Assembly: GCA_016873215.1 (NCBI GenBank)
Contig: VGXU01000022.1
Location: 1 to 37,836, forward strand
Reading direction: 5' to 3'
From: Planctomycetota bacterium
GTDB lineage: Bacteria > Planctomycetota > Phycisphaerae > Sedimentisphaerales > Anaerohalosphaeraceae
Length of the DNA stretch: 37,836 nt
The number at the start of each line of letters is the position of its first letter. Within the stretch, counting starts at the first letter, position 1. Position numbers and translations under genes: made by a program. Of the stretch, positions 16,099-24,354 are shown in pieces. The notes below the pieces were generated by a model. The model made no database searches. It was not told where the DNA came from and saw nothing but the letters and a program-made list of their open reading frames with translations.

Positions 16099-17265
16099 AT
16101 GAAGAGCGTATGGCGCAACGGCCATTCGGAGGGCATTGAGTACTGGCTTCGGCTTACCCATGCGGAAGGGGTGGGGCCGGTGCTGTTTGCACGTTTAGTC
16201 AAGCAATTCGGTTCCGTGGAAAATGCGCTGGGCGCGTCGGTCAGTGCGATGATGAAAGTGGAAGGCGTTGGCGATGTGACAGCCGGGAAAATCGCCCGCA
16301 GCCGGGACCGGTTTGACGCGGCTAAAGAACTCGACCTGGCCAACAAGTACAAGGTTGTGTTGATTCACTGGGAAGACGAACGATACCCGCCTGCGCTGAA
16401 AAGTATCTATGATCCGCCGCCGGTGTTGTATGTGCGCGGGACGCTGGAACGTTCGGATGCTTTGTCGGTGGCGATTGTGGGTTCACGGCGGTGCAGCACG
16501 TATGGTTCGGAGCAGGCGTCGCGGTTCGGCTACCTGCTGGCGTCATCGGGTTTTACGATTGTCAGCGGTCTGGCGCGGGGGATTGATACGGCGGCTCATC
16601 GCGGTGCATTGAGTGCAAAAGGGCGAACGATAGCCGTGCAGGGGTGCGGACTGGCGAATGTATTTCCGCCTGAAAATGAAAAACTGGCGGTACTGATAGC
16701 CGAATCCGGGGCGGTGATCGGGGAGTTGCCGATGGACTATGAGCCGCTGGCGGAAAATTTTCCCGCACGCAACCGCATCATCGCGGGATTGTCGCTGGGG
16801 ACGCTGGTGGCGGAGGCGCCGTACAACAGCGGGGCATTGTTGACGGCCAAGGCGGCGCTGGACTATGACCGCGATGTGATGGCGGTGCCGGGCAAGATTG
16901 ATTCCCCGTTAAGCGGCGGGTGCCATCGTCTGATTAAAGACGGCGCCCGGCTTGTGGATTCGGTAGAGGATATTCTTGATACGCTGGGCTGTGTGGGGCA
17001 GGGACTTAAGAGTCATGTTGCGGATTCGGCACAGCAAGCAGAGGCAGAGGCGCAGGCGATGCTGTTTGACTCGGCTCGGCTGAATTTATCCACAGCGGAA
17101 GAGGCGGTTTGGGGCGGTTTTGACAGCGAGCCGATACACATCGAGGAAATCATCGCCAAATCGGGCCTTGCGGCGGGGCGGGTACATTCGGCCATCATTA
17201 GCCTGCAATTGAAAGGTCTTGTTAAACAATTGCCCGGCGGAATGTATGCAAGGAAGAGCGTGTAA
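16099..17265 (+). CDS. dprA: DNA-processing protein DprA (Smf)
   Basis: A 388-residue protein. N-terminal helix-hairpin-helix region at 15-68 (GVGPVLFARL, VEGVGDVTAGK). The extended Rossmann fold that binds single-stranded DNA and RecA shows IVGSRRCSTYG at 126-136, SGLARGID at 156-163, FPARNRIIAG at 221-230 and the GALLTAKAALD helix. A C-terminal winged helix (about 325-385) is present, as in longer DprA proteins. DprA loads RecA on incoming DNA during transformation. It starts 27 bases after the rhamnulokinase stop with GGAG upstream, so the two may share a transcript with no functional link. No competence genes are adjacent. Confidence 0.95.
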   Translation: MKSVWRNGHSEGIEYWLRLTHAEGVGPVLFARLVKQFGSVENALGASVSAMMKVEGVGDVTAGKIARSRDRFDAAKELDLANKYKVVLIHWEDERYPPALKSIYDPPPVLYVRGTLERSDALSVAIVGSRRCSTYGSEQASRFGYLLASSGFTIVSGLARGIDTAAHRGALSAKGRTIAVQGCGLANVFPPENEKLAVLIAESGAVIGELPMDYEPLAENFPARNRIIAGLSLGTLVAEAPYNSGALLTAKAALDYDRDVMAVPGKIDSPLSGGCHRLIKDGARLVDSVEDILDTLGCVGQGLKSHVADSAQQAEAEAQAMLFDSARLNLSTAEEAVWGGFDSEPIHIEEIIAKSGLAAGRVHSAIISLQLKGLVKQLPGGMYARKSV

Positions 17266-17299
17266 AAGCGGAGTATAGTGAAAAACACGGCAGGAGGTT

Positions 17300-17863
17300 T
17301 TACAATAATTGTCTGAAACGACGACGGCCGGATTTAATGCGGTGGTTCGTGACTATCCAATACGTGGCGAAATAGCCCATGATTGCAAACAGCGTCCCCA
17401 GTACAAAACCGCCGATGGTTACTTCCAGTCCAATTTTTCCGAATACGACGGCGACTTCTTTCCAAAATGCTGTGGTATGCAGCCGGGTTACCATATTGCT
17501 GAGGGAAAAAATATGGCTAAGCAGGTCTCCCACCTGGCCGGGCTGTGCGTGAGAGGGATGAAATCGCCCCACCGGAAACCGTCCCGCCAAATAGGCCGAG
17601 CCGTAAATCGGCAATAACGTGAATGGATTACTGATCCACACCCCTAATACCGCCAGTATCTTGTTGGCCCGAAACAAAGCCGCTATTGCTAAAGCCAGAA
17701 TCATGTGCAATCCCAGAAGCGGTGTGAAACCAATCCACAGTCCCACCGCAATACCGCGGGCAATCCGCTGCGGCGTGTCATAGACGTGCAGAATACGGAA
17801 CTTGACGAATCCGACCGCCGGGCGGAATAATTTTCTGAAAAATTTTTTATTTTGCAGTTTCAT
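17300..17863 (-). CDS. DUF2062 membrane protein (copy B)
   Basis: A 187-residue protein of the DUF2062 family. A basic N-terminus is followed by FRILHVYDTPQRIARGIAVGLWIGFTPL and hydrophobic helices at about 48-70 and 75-100, with the family motif SNPFTL. A third helix lies near the C-terminus (about 145-172), which ends in basic residues. It is closely similar to the preceding gene, including at the DNA level. It starts 83 bases after copy A. No Shine-Dalgarno is evident. The role is unknown; DUF2062 genes often sit beside glycosyltransferases, as here. Confidence 0.85.
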   Translation of the reverse strand: MKLQNKKFFRKLFRPAVGFVKFRILHVYDTPQRIARGIAVGLWIGFTPLLGLHMILALAIAALFRANKILAVLGVWISNPFTLLPIYGSAYLAGRFPVGRFHPSHAQPGQVGDLLSHIFSLSNMVTRLHTTAFWKEVAVVFGKIGLEVTIGGFVLGTLFAIMGYFATYWIVTNHRIKSGRRRFRQLL

Positions 17864-17946
17864 TGTTGGCAGTCGTATTTTTTATCCCGTTGCTTCCGTC
17901 TTCACTTCAGTGCGATGCAACAAATACGTTCTGATATTTTTGAAAA

Positions 17947-18525
17947 TTATTCCTTGACCATGGGGTTGTTTTGCAGGCGGAATCGTCGTCTGCCGGATTT
18001 GGCGCGGTGGTTCGTGACTATCCAATACGTGGCGAAATACCCCACGATTGCAAAGAGCGTCCCCAATACAACTCCGCCGATGGTTACTTCCAGTCCGATT
18101 TTGCCGAACACCACCGCCACCTCTTTCCAGAACGACGCGGAGTGGAAAGAAGTCAACAGGGTGCTGAAGGAAAAAATGCGGCTGAGCTGTTCTCCCACCT
18201 GAGAGGGCTGGACGTCAGGATGAATTTTTCCTAACAGAAACCGACCTATCAGATAGCACGGCCCATAGACCGGCACCAACGTAAAGGGATTGCTCAGCCA
18301 GACACACATCACCGCCAGCGCCTTGTTGGCTCGGAACAAAATCGCACCGGTCAGGGCTATAGCCATCTGTATTCCCATAAGCGGCGTAAACGCTACCCAT
18401 AACCCCACTGCTATCCCGCGAGCAATCCGCTGCGGCGTGTCATCGACGTGCAGGATACGGAATTTGACAAACCCTACGGCGGGGCGAATCAGTTTTTGGA
18501 AAAAAGTTCTGCTTCGCAGTTTCAT
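17947..18525 (-). CDS. DUF2062 membrane protein (copy A)
   Basis: A 192-residue paralogue of the next gene. The same layout is seen: basic N-terminus, FRILHVDDTPQRIARGIAVGLWVAFTPL, helices around SNPFTLVPVYG and a C-terminal helix (VTIGGVVLGTLFAIVGYF). Its start overlaps the GT9 stop by 4 bases (ATGA), so translation is coupled to that enzyme. This ties the family to envelope sugar transfer, though no activity is known. Confidence 0.87.
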   Translation of the reverse strand: MKLRSRTFFQKLIRPAVGFVKFRILHVDDTPQRIARGIAVGLWVAFTPLMGIQMAIALTGAILFRANKALAVMCVWLSNPFTLVPVYGPCYLIGRFLLGKIHPDVQPSQVGEQLSRIFSFSTLLTSFHSASFWKEVAVVFGKIGLEVTIGGVVLGTLFAIVGYFATYWIVTNHRAKSGRRRFRLQNNPMVKE

Positions 18526-19586
18526 TTTGCCGTCACCGTGTTTTGCTGTAAGACATTTTGGATTTTTTCCCAGACCAATTGCTCGCTGACATTGGCGATC
18601 GCATAAGCGGGATTTTTACTTTCCACCGCCAAGCCTCGCTGAAGAGGTTCAATCGCGGCGGTGTTTTCCGGTTTTCTGTATGGCCCGACGCGCAGCGGAT
18701 TGGTATGCCCGAAAATCAGCACTGTGGGTGTTTTTATTGCTTCGGCGATGTGCCCCGGGCCGGTGTCATTGGATACGACCAGACTTGCGTGCCTGAGCAA
18801 AGCAAGAAGCTCGGAGATATTGGTTTGTCCGGCCAGATTGACCACCGGGACCGAAGCGTTTCGTCGGACCTGCTCAACGAGTTCGTATTCCGTATTTGTT
18901 CCCGCACCAAGGATTGTCATATTTAATTCCCGCGCGATTTTTTCCGCGATTTTCGCAAACCGCTGCGCAGGCCAGCATTTTTCCATTTGGGCCGAACCGG
19001 GGATCAAAACCGCACAGGATTTATCCGATACTCCCGCCTCGGCCAGTTTTTTCCGCATCGAGACCATTGCAGAAGCCTGCGGTAAAATAGTATAAGAAGT
19101 GCAAAGCGTTTTTCCGCCCGCCTCGGTGACCATTCGATTATAGTAGTCAATTAAGTGAATGGAATCCAAAGTGGGAGTTATTTTCTGTGTATAGAATATC
19201 CCGGCGCATTCGCGGGCAACGCTCATTCCAAATCGACGGGGGCAATGAGTCAGATATGCAAAAAATGCTGAGCGGAAAAGACCTTGCAGATCCAGTACGA
19301 GATCGAAGTGGGTGTGACGCAGGTTTTGTAAAAAATGCCACAATGCGGTAAATGCCTTTGGCGAGTACCACCAGTCTCCCATCAATTTACGGTCAAACAA
19401 AATCAACTCGTCGATTCCCGGTACACATTCCAGCAGCGGAGCAAATTGCCTGCGTACCAGCCAATTGATCTTCGCCCTGGGAAAGGACGCCCGCAGTGAC
19501 GCCATCGCCGGCAGCGCGTGGACAATATCTCCCAGCGAAGAAGGTTTAATAATCAGGATATTCTGATAATTCGCAGACCGTTCCAT
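18522..19586 (-). CDS. glycosyltransferase family 9 (heptosyltransferase-like)
   Basis: A 354-residue GT-B fold enzyme. The N-terminal ILIIKPSSLGDIVHALPAM is the GT9 acceptor-side signature, with FDLVLDLQGLFRS at about 95. The nucleotide-sugar half has LIPGSAQMEKCWP (about 195-206) and SNDTGPGHIAEAIKTPTVLIFG (about 278-299). GT9 enzymes add ADP-heptose or related sugars to the lipid A inner core at the inner membrane face, implying an LPS-like outer membrane. It leads the three-gene minus-strand unit with the two DUF2062 genes. The exact sugar and acceptor (WaaC, WaaF or WaaQ type) cannot be decided. Confidence 0.9.
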   Translation of the reverse strand: MERSANYQNILIIKPSSLGDIVHALPAMASLRASFPRAKINWLVRRQFAPLLECVPGIDELILFDRKLMGDWWYSPKAFTALWHFLQNLRHTHFDLVLDLQGLFRSAFFAYLTHCPRRFGMSVARECAGIFYTQKITPTLDSIHLIDYYNRMVTEAGGKTLCTSYTILPQASAMVSMRKKLAEAGVSDKSCAVLIPGSAQMEKCWPAQRFAKIAEKIARELNMTILGAGTNTEYELVEQVRRNASVPVVNLAGQTNISELLALLRHASLVVSNDTGPGHIAEAIKTPTVLIFGHTNPLRVGPYRKPENTAAIEPLQRGLAVESKNPAYAIANVSEQLVWEKIQNVLQQNTVTAK

Positions 19587-19626
19587 ATTTCACATTCAAT
19601 ATCCAAGTTTTTGTTTTGCTGGGGGT

Positions 19627-19655
19627 ATTCTACGACAAAGGTATCCAAAAAGCAA
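19627..19655 (-). promoter_or_regulatory. possible promoter of the GT9-DUF2062 operon
   Basis: On the minus strand TTGCTT (19655-19650, 3/6), a 17-base spacer and TAGAAT (19632-19627, 5/6). The leader would be about 35 bases. Confidence 0.4.
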
Positions 19656-19692
19656 ATTTATGGCGTTTTTTCTTTTGGGATTCCGGTTTTTA

Positions 19693-19721
19693 TTGACAAG
19701 GAACGGTTTGGCCGATAGAGT
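19693..19721 (+). promoter_or_regulatory. possible promoter of the cytidylate-kinase-like gene
   Basis: A perfect TTGACA (19693-19698), a 17-base spacer and TAGAGT (19716-19721, 4/6), giving a leader of about 60 bases. Confidence 0.5.
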
Positions 19722-19787
19722 TATTTTGAGTCGTACAAAGAGAATAATTTCGAGAGAAAAAAACCTGTTTTTTCAGGAAGGACCGTT

Positions 19788-20483
19788 ATGGACAAACCAG
19801 CACTTTCCTCTTACTTTCGCCAACGCATCGGCGAGATCGTCCAGAAAAAGCAGCCGGGACCCTATCTTACCGTGTCGCGGCAATACGGCTGCGACGGGCT
19901 TGAATTGGCCGGTCCGCTGGTGGAAAAACTGAATCAGCGGGATGAACAGCGGCGATGGAAGCTGTATCATAAAGAACTGTTGAAACAACTGGCGGAAGAT
20001 ACGGGGCTGACGGAAGAAATCATCGAGAAAGAACGTCTTTCCAAACCCAGTCTGCTGAAAGATTTTTTGCGAGGACTGCTTAAAAGCAATGTTCCCGACG
20101 GCTATGAAATCCGCAAAAGTATTACGATGATGGTTCGCACGGTTGCCTTTGAGGGCTACGCGGTTATTATCGGCCAGGGTGGAAACGCCGCCACGACCGA
20201 TCTCGATAACGGCCTGAACGTCCGTATCGAAGCCCCCAAAGAATGGCGTGTCGCCCGCATCAGCGTGCGCGAACAGCTTTCCAAAGAAGCCGCCGCGGCT
20301 CGAATGGAAGAAATTGACGCCCAGCGACACTATCTGCAGGAAATATATGAGAAACAAAATCCCCGTCAGCCGGCCTTCCATCTTTTACTTGACAATTCGA
20401 TGTTCAGCAAGGAACAAATCGCGGAATTGATTTTACTGGCCATGGAGAAAAAGGGATTAATTCCCCAAGACGCTTTGAAATAA
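19788..20483 (+). CDS. cytidylate kinase-like family protein
   Basis: A 231-residue P-loop protein. LTVSRQYGCDG at 27-37 matches the ISREYGSGG-type nucleotide loop of the cytidylate-kinase-like family. YHKELLKQLAEDTGL follows, then VIIGQGGNAAT, the GLNVRIEAP strand and an EQLSKEAAAARMEEIDAQRHYL lid-like helix. The NMP-binding region differs from housekeeping Cmk, so the substrate is unknown. AGGAAGG precedes the ATG. It stands alone upstream of the V-ATPase operon, which has its own promoter. Confidence 0.8.
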   Translation: MDKPALSSYFRQRIGEIVQKKQPGPYLTVSRQYGCDGLELAGPLVEKLNQRDEQRRWKLYHKELLKQLAEDTGLTEEIIEKERLSKPSLLKDFLRGLLKSNVPDGYEIRKSITMMVRTVAFEGYAVIIGQGGNAATTDLDNGLNVRIEAPKEWRVARISVREQLSKEAAAARMEEIDAQRHYLQEIYEKQNPRQPAFHLLLDNSMFSKEQIAELILLAMEKKGLIPQDALK

Positions 20484-20538
20484 CCTGAATGAATGTGAAT
20501 TCGCTGGAAAATGGAGGATGGGAATTTGCGGTTTTCTC

Positions 20539-20566
20539 TGGACTTGTGAGGGGCTGTTTTTATAAT
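20539..20566 (+). promoter_or_regulatory. promoter of the V/A-ATPase operon
   Basis: TGGACT (20539-20544, 4/6), a 16-base spacer and a perfect TATAAT (20561-20566). A start near 20573 leaves a leader of about 54 bases before the first ATP synthase gene. Confidence 0.55.
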
Positions 20567-20626
20567 ATCTTTGCTGGTCAGTACCGGTTTTTCAGATATA
20601 AAAGAGAAAAGCAGTAATCGGATGGT

Positions 20627-20935
20627 ATGATGGAACTAATCAAACAGGTCAAAGAGGCTGAACAACAGGCCAGAGAAATTGTTGAAAAGTCCAAACGGGG
20701 CGCCGCTGAAATTCTGGACAAAGCGAAACAGCGGCGTCAGGAACTTCTGCGACAGGGTCAGGAAGAGCGCAGAAAAAGCATCGAGCAGGCCGTTGCGGAT
20801 GCCGAACGGCAGGGGCACAAAGAAGCGGAAAAGCTGACTGCACAAGGCAAGGCCCGATGTGATGCTCTGCTGAGAGCATCCCGGGGGCAGCTGGACGAGC
20901 TGGTCAATAAAGTATTGACAAAACTGTGGGAATAA
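20627..20935 (+). CDS. ahaH: V/A-type ATPase subunit H (peripheral stalk)
   Basis: A 102-residue coiled-coil protein rich in E, K, Q, R and A (for example VKEAEQQAREIVEKSKRGA), like archaeal AhaH and V-ATPase subunit G. It should pair with subunit E to form the peripheral stalk. It opens the operon. The frame has two adjacent ATGs (20627, 20630); GGATGG just upstream is a weak ribosome site. A 216-base spacer, the longest in the operon, separates it from subunit I. Confidence 0.85.
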   Translation: MMELIKQVKEAEQQAREIVEKSKRGAAEILDKAKQRRQELLRQGQEERRKSIEQAVADAERQGHKEAEKLTAQGKARCDALLRASRGQLDELVNKVLTKLWE

Positions 20936-21151
20936 AATATTTCCTGGAAATCATATCTAAAATACGAACATGGATGTTCACAACGGTTGCGTTGAGAAAG
21001 TGCGAGATTTCGGGAATCGCGCCCCAAGGGTATGGTTTTGCCGCAAGCGAAAAATCAGAAGCCGCAATTGAAGGTGATGAACTGCGCGGCGATAATGCAG
21101 GTGGAGAAATGTTCTGTTTAGAGAGTTGAAAAGGCAAGCTGAGAACAAACA
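20936..21151 (+). other. long intra-operon spacer between subunits H and I
   Basis: 216 bases, against 3-58 bases for the other junctions of this operon. It holds a GAACAT-gg-ATGTTC palindrome (20966-20979) and a small ATTTCC-t-GGAAAT palindrome (20939-20951). Two short frames (20926-21129, and one from 20970) lack ribosome sites and family resemblance. No gene is called. It may be an mRNA processing or regulatory segment. Confidence 0.45.
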
Positions 21152-23155
21152 ATGTCGATAGCTTCGATGCAAAAAGTGATGATAGCCGCTCACCGCAGCC
21201 AGGCGGGCCAGCTCATTTCGGCCCTGCAGGACGCGGGGATCGTGCAAATTCTTGACGCCGAACGGGCAATGGTCAGCAAGGAATGGCCGGAACTGGAGAT
21301 GGAAATCAAGCGTCCCAGGGAGATGGAAGAACTGGTCGGGCGGCTGGATAAAGCCGTTGTTTTTTTGAAACAGTATATCAAAGACAAAAACGGGCGGTCG
21401 GTTTTTCAGCCGCTGATTGAAATTGATAAAAAGACCTATACCGACATCGTTCTCGGCTCGTCGGCCCTGATTTTGCTGGAAAACACGGAGCAGACGCAAT
21501 CGGCTATTGAGAAATTAAACAGCCGGGCCGAGGCGATTCATTCGGAGGTTCAAAAGTTATCGGTTTGGAAGGATTTACAGACGCCGGTGGAGCAGCTTGG
21601 GCAGTTGAATAGTACGGTTTGCTTAGCGGGGATTTTGCCGAAGCAGCATTTTAATGCGGCGGTTGAGGCCGTGTCACAAATCGGTGCGGCGGTGCAGGTG
21701 GTTGGCGGTACAGTGACCATCCAACCGTGCCTTGTGTTTGGGATGAAAGAATCTGCCCAGGAAATACAGAAAATCCTGCGGTCATTTGAGTTTGAAGCGG
21801 TTGGATTTGAGTGGCTTAAGGGAACGGCGGCGGAAAATCTGTCTCAACGGCAAAATGACCTGGCGCAAATTGATACAAAGCTCAAAGAGGCTTTTAAGGC
21901 GGCGGGGCAGCTGGCCGGTGAAAAATTAAAGCTGGAGATTCTGGCCGACCATTATCAAAACGTTCTCGTTCGCAAGCAGACGCAGGCGACGGCCCCGGCG
22001 ACGGAAACGACACTGTTTTTGGAAAGCTGGGTCAGAAGAAAAGATTATCCGAAGTTGGTTAAAATTCTTGAATCCTTTGACGGAGCGGATGTGGTATTGA
22101 TTGGGCCGGCGGAAGGCGAAGAGGTGCCTGTCGAAATCGAAAACGCTTCGATGATACGTCCGTTTGAGTCCGTGACGCGATTATATGGTATGCCGATACC
22201 GTCTTCCATTGACCCGACGGTATTTTTGGCTCCCTTTTTCGCGTTGTTTTTCGGATTATGCATGACAGATGCCGGGTACGGCGTGGTCATGATTATTATA
22301 TTAACCTGGATTCTTAAAAAACTCCAGGGTGACAAAAAGGCACTCTGGATGCTGATTATATGTTCGTTCACGACCATTGCTTCGGGCGTGATTATGGGCA
22401 GTTGGTTTGCCGATACGATTCAAAGACTCCTGCCGCAGACCGAAGGGAGTATCGGGGCGACACTGAATCAGTGGCGGGTCCGGTTGATGCTCTTTGACCC
22501 GATGGAAAAGCCGTTGATATTCGTGGGTATCTCACTGGCACTGGGGTACATTCAGATTATCTTCGGGTTGTTTATTTCGTTTATTAATTTGCTCATGCGA
22601 AAAGAATACGCGACTGCGGTATTCGACAAATTGACATGGCTGATTTACCTGAACTGTATTTTAGTCTTTGCTCTGGCTAAAGGCGGCCTGCTGCCGCCGG
22701 CGGCAGCGACATTTGCGGGGGTTCTGGCATTAATCCAGGCCGGGTTGATTTTCTGGTTCACCGATCGCAGCGGCAGTATGGCCGGACGTATCGGTAACGG
22801 CGTATTTGCCGTGTTTAGTACGGTCTTTTATCTGGGCGACATCCTAAGCTATGTGCGACTGATGGCATTAGGGTTGGTTGGAGCGGGATTGGGAATGGCA
22901 ATCAATATATTAACACGGCTGCTAATGGATATTCCGTATGTCGGGTTTGTGATAGGGATGCTGTTCTTTGTGGTCGGCCATCTGGTTAATATCGGATTGT
23001 CCATGCTCAGCGCATTTGTTCATAGTTTGCGTCTGCAGTTTGTGGAGTTTTTCCCCAAATTCTTTGTTGCCGGCGGTGCTGAATTTAAGCCATTGCGAAA
23101 TGACTATCGGCACATTATGGTTGTGGATCATAATCAAAGCTCCAAGGAACAGTAA
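21152..23155 (+). CDS. ahaI: V/A-type ATPase subunit I (a-subunit equivalent)
   Basis: A 667-residue protein. The N-terminal half (about 1-340) is soluble with coiled-coil segments. The membrane half begins with the family block IDPTVFLAPFFALFFGLCMTDAGYG (about 356-380) and has about seven helices. The essential ion-path arginines are visible: R569 in SYVRLMALGL and R627 in HSLRLQFVEFFPKFF. It links the peripheral stalks to the rotor ring and forms the ion half-channels. Length and order agree with the prokaryotic V-type family (NtpI/AhaI). Confidence 0.96.
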   Translation: MSIASMQKVMIAAHRSQAGQLISALQDAGIVQILDAERAMVSKEWPELEMEIKRPREMEELVGRLDKAVVFLKQYIKDKNGRSVFQPLIEIDKKTYTDIVLGSSALILLENTEQTQSAIEKLNSRAEAIHSEVQKLSVWKDLQTPVEQLGQLNSTVCLAGILPKQHFNAAVEAVSQIGAAVQVVGGTVTIQPCLVFGMKESAQEIQKILRSFEFEAVGFEWLKGTAAENLSQRQNDLAQIDTKLKEAFKAAGQLAGEKLKLEILADHYQNVLVRKQTQATAPATETTLFLESWVRRKDYPKLVKILESFDGADVVLIGPAEGEEVPVEIENASMIRPFESVTRLYGMPIPSSIDPTVFLAPFFALFFGLCMTDAGYGVVMIIILTWILKKLQGDKKALWMLIICSFTTIASGVIMGSWFADTIQRLLPQTEGSIGATLNQWRVRLMLFDPMEKPLIFVGISLALGYIQIIFGLFISFINLLMRKEYATAVFDKLTWLIYLNCILVFALAKGGLLPPAAATFAGVLALIQAGLIFWFTDRSGSMAGRIGNGVFAVFSTVFYLGDILSYVRLMALGLVGAGLGMAINILTRLLMDIPYVGFVIGMLFFVVGHLVNIGLSMLSAFVHSLRLQFVEFFPKFFVAGGAEFKPLRNDYRHIMVVDHNQSSKEQ

Positions 23156-23213
23156 ATAAGGCATTATGAATAAGAAATCAAGAATGGTTTTTTAATAGGA
23201 AAGGTAAAAGCGT

Positions 23214-23690
23214 ATGGAATACGGATTAGCTCTTGCTTTTGCAGGCGCAGCATTTGCAACTTTTTTGGCGGGTATCGGCTCATCGATTGGATTAGGAATT
23301 GCAGGCCGCAGTGCCACTGGTATTCTCAGTGAAAAGCCCGAACAGTACGGGTTGATGACGCTGTTGGTGGTCCTGCCCAGTACGCAGGGCATTTACGGGC
23401 TTGTCATTTCGCTGTTTATCATGCTGAAAATCAATCTTTTCGGAGGCGAAATGAATGAAGTCTCTCTGCTGCAGGGTCTTCAGATTTTCGGCGCTTCTCT
23501 GCCGGTCGGGGTTGCGGGCCTTTTCAGCGGTATCCATCAGGGCAAAATTTGCGCATCCGGTATTCAGATGGCCGCACGCCGTCCTGAAATGGGCGTCAAA
23601 GCCGGTGTTGTGTATGCCGCGCTGATTGAATTCTATGCGATTTTGGGCTTTCTTGTTTCATTCCTGCTCATCTTCATCGGCATCAAATAA
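23214..23690 (+). CDS. ahaK: V/A-type ATPase rotor subunit K, double-hairpin, sodium-type
   Basis: A 158-residue proteolipid with four membrane helices: a duplicated two-helix hairpin with GSSIGLGIAGRSATG in the first half and KICASGIQMAARRPE in the second. Only the second hairpin keeps the ion-binding carboxylate, E139; the first has Q58 in its place. The residues L54, T57, Q58, Y61, Q109 and E139 match the sodium ligand set of E. hirae NtpK (L61, T64, Q65, Y68, Q110, E139), so Na+ translocation is predicted. AAGG lies ahead of the ATG. One carboxylate per four helices is typical of V-type pumps. Confidence 0.95.
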   Translation: MEYGLALAFAGAAFATFLAGIGSSIGLGIAGRSATGILSEKPEQYGLMTLLVVLPSTQGIYGLVISLFIMLKINLFGGEMNEVSLLQGLQIFGASLPVGVAGLFSGIHQGKICASGIQMAARRPEMGVKAGVVYAALIEFYAILGFLVSFLLIFIGIK

Positions 23691-23745
23691 TAAAAAAAGC
23701 CGGTAAAAAAAACAGACAAGGAATTAAGAGCGGGATGTAAACGCA

Positions 23746-24336
23746 ATGAATGGAAATCAAATTATAGACAATATCCTTTCGGATGTCCGAAGGCAGGCGG
23801 ATGAAATTGTTCGTCAGGCCAATGAGCAGCGTGATCTTCAAACCGCTACTCTGGACAGAGAAATGGCTGCCTTCGGCCAGGAAACCGAAAGGCTCGCCCG
23901 TGAGGCCGCCGAAAGCCGGAAGTCTCAATTGCTTGCTGCGGTACGAATGCAGAACGGTCGTCAGATTCTGGCGGCCCGCGGTCAGATTCTGGATGAACTG
24001 TTTGGCCGTGTGAAACAACGTATCGAGCAGATGCCTGATAATGAGTATCTCGACCTGATGAAAAAACTGCTAGTCAAATGTGTTCAAATCGGCCAGGAAG
24101 AAGTTGTCATCGGGAAAAATGAAAACCGGATTAACCAGGCTTTCATTAACAAACTCAATGTCGAACTGCTCTGGCAGGCCAAGGGCGGCCTGCGTTTGAG
24201 CGCGACCCGCGAGGATATCGGCGGCGGATTTATTCTGTCGGCCGGCAAAGTGCGGATCAATTCCAGTACGGATGTGATGGTCAGTCAGCTCCGGGATAAA
24301 ATGGAAATGGAACTGGCTGCTGAATTATTTCGATAA
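23746..24336 (+). CDS. ahaE: V/A-type ATPase subunit E (peripheral stalk)
   Basis: A 196-residue protein. The N-terminal half is a long coiled coil (VRRQADEIVRQANEQRD and onward to about residue 95) that pairs with subunit H. The C-terminal half is globular, with VQIGQEEVVIGKNE, the glycine turn REDIGGGFIL and INSSTDVMVSQLRDKMEMELA, typical of subunit E. It fastens the stalk to the A/B head. It lies between K and C, the conserved position. Confidence 0.92.
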   Translation: MNGNQIIDNILSDVRRQADEIVRQANEQRDLQTATLDREMAAFGQETERLAREAAESRKSQLLAAVRMQNGRQILAARGQILDELFGRVKQRIEQMPDNEYLDLMKKLLVKCVQIGQEEVVIGKNENRINQAFINKLNVELLWQAKGGLRLSATREDIGGGFILSAGKVRINSSTDVMVSQLRDKMEMELAAELFR

Positions 24337-24354
24337 GTCGAACTGATAGACACA

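Noticed and set aside
15181-16161. 326-residue minus-strand frame
   Set aside because: Antisense to the rhamnulokinase; His/Arg-rich translation typical of a shadow frame.
20926-21129. 67-residue frame between ATPase subunits H and I
   Set aside because: It overlaps the end of subunit H, has a weak start and no resemblance to any ATPase subunit.
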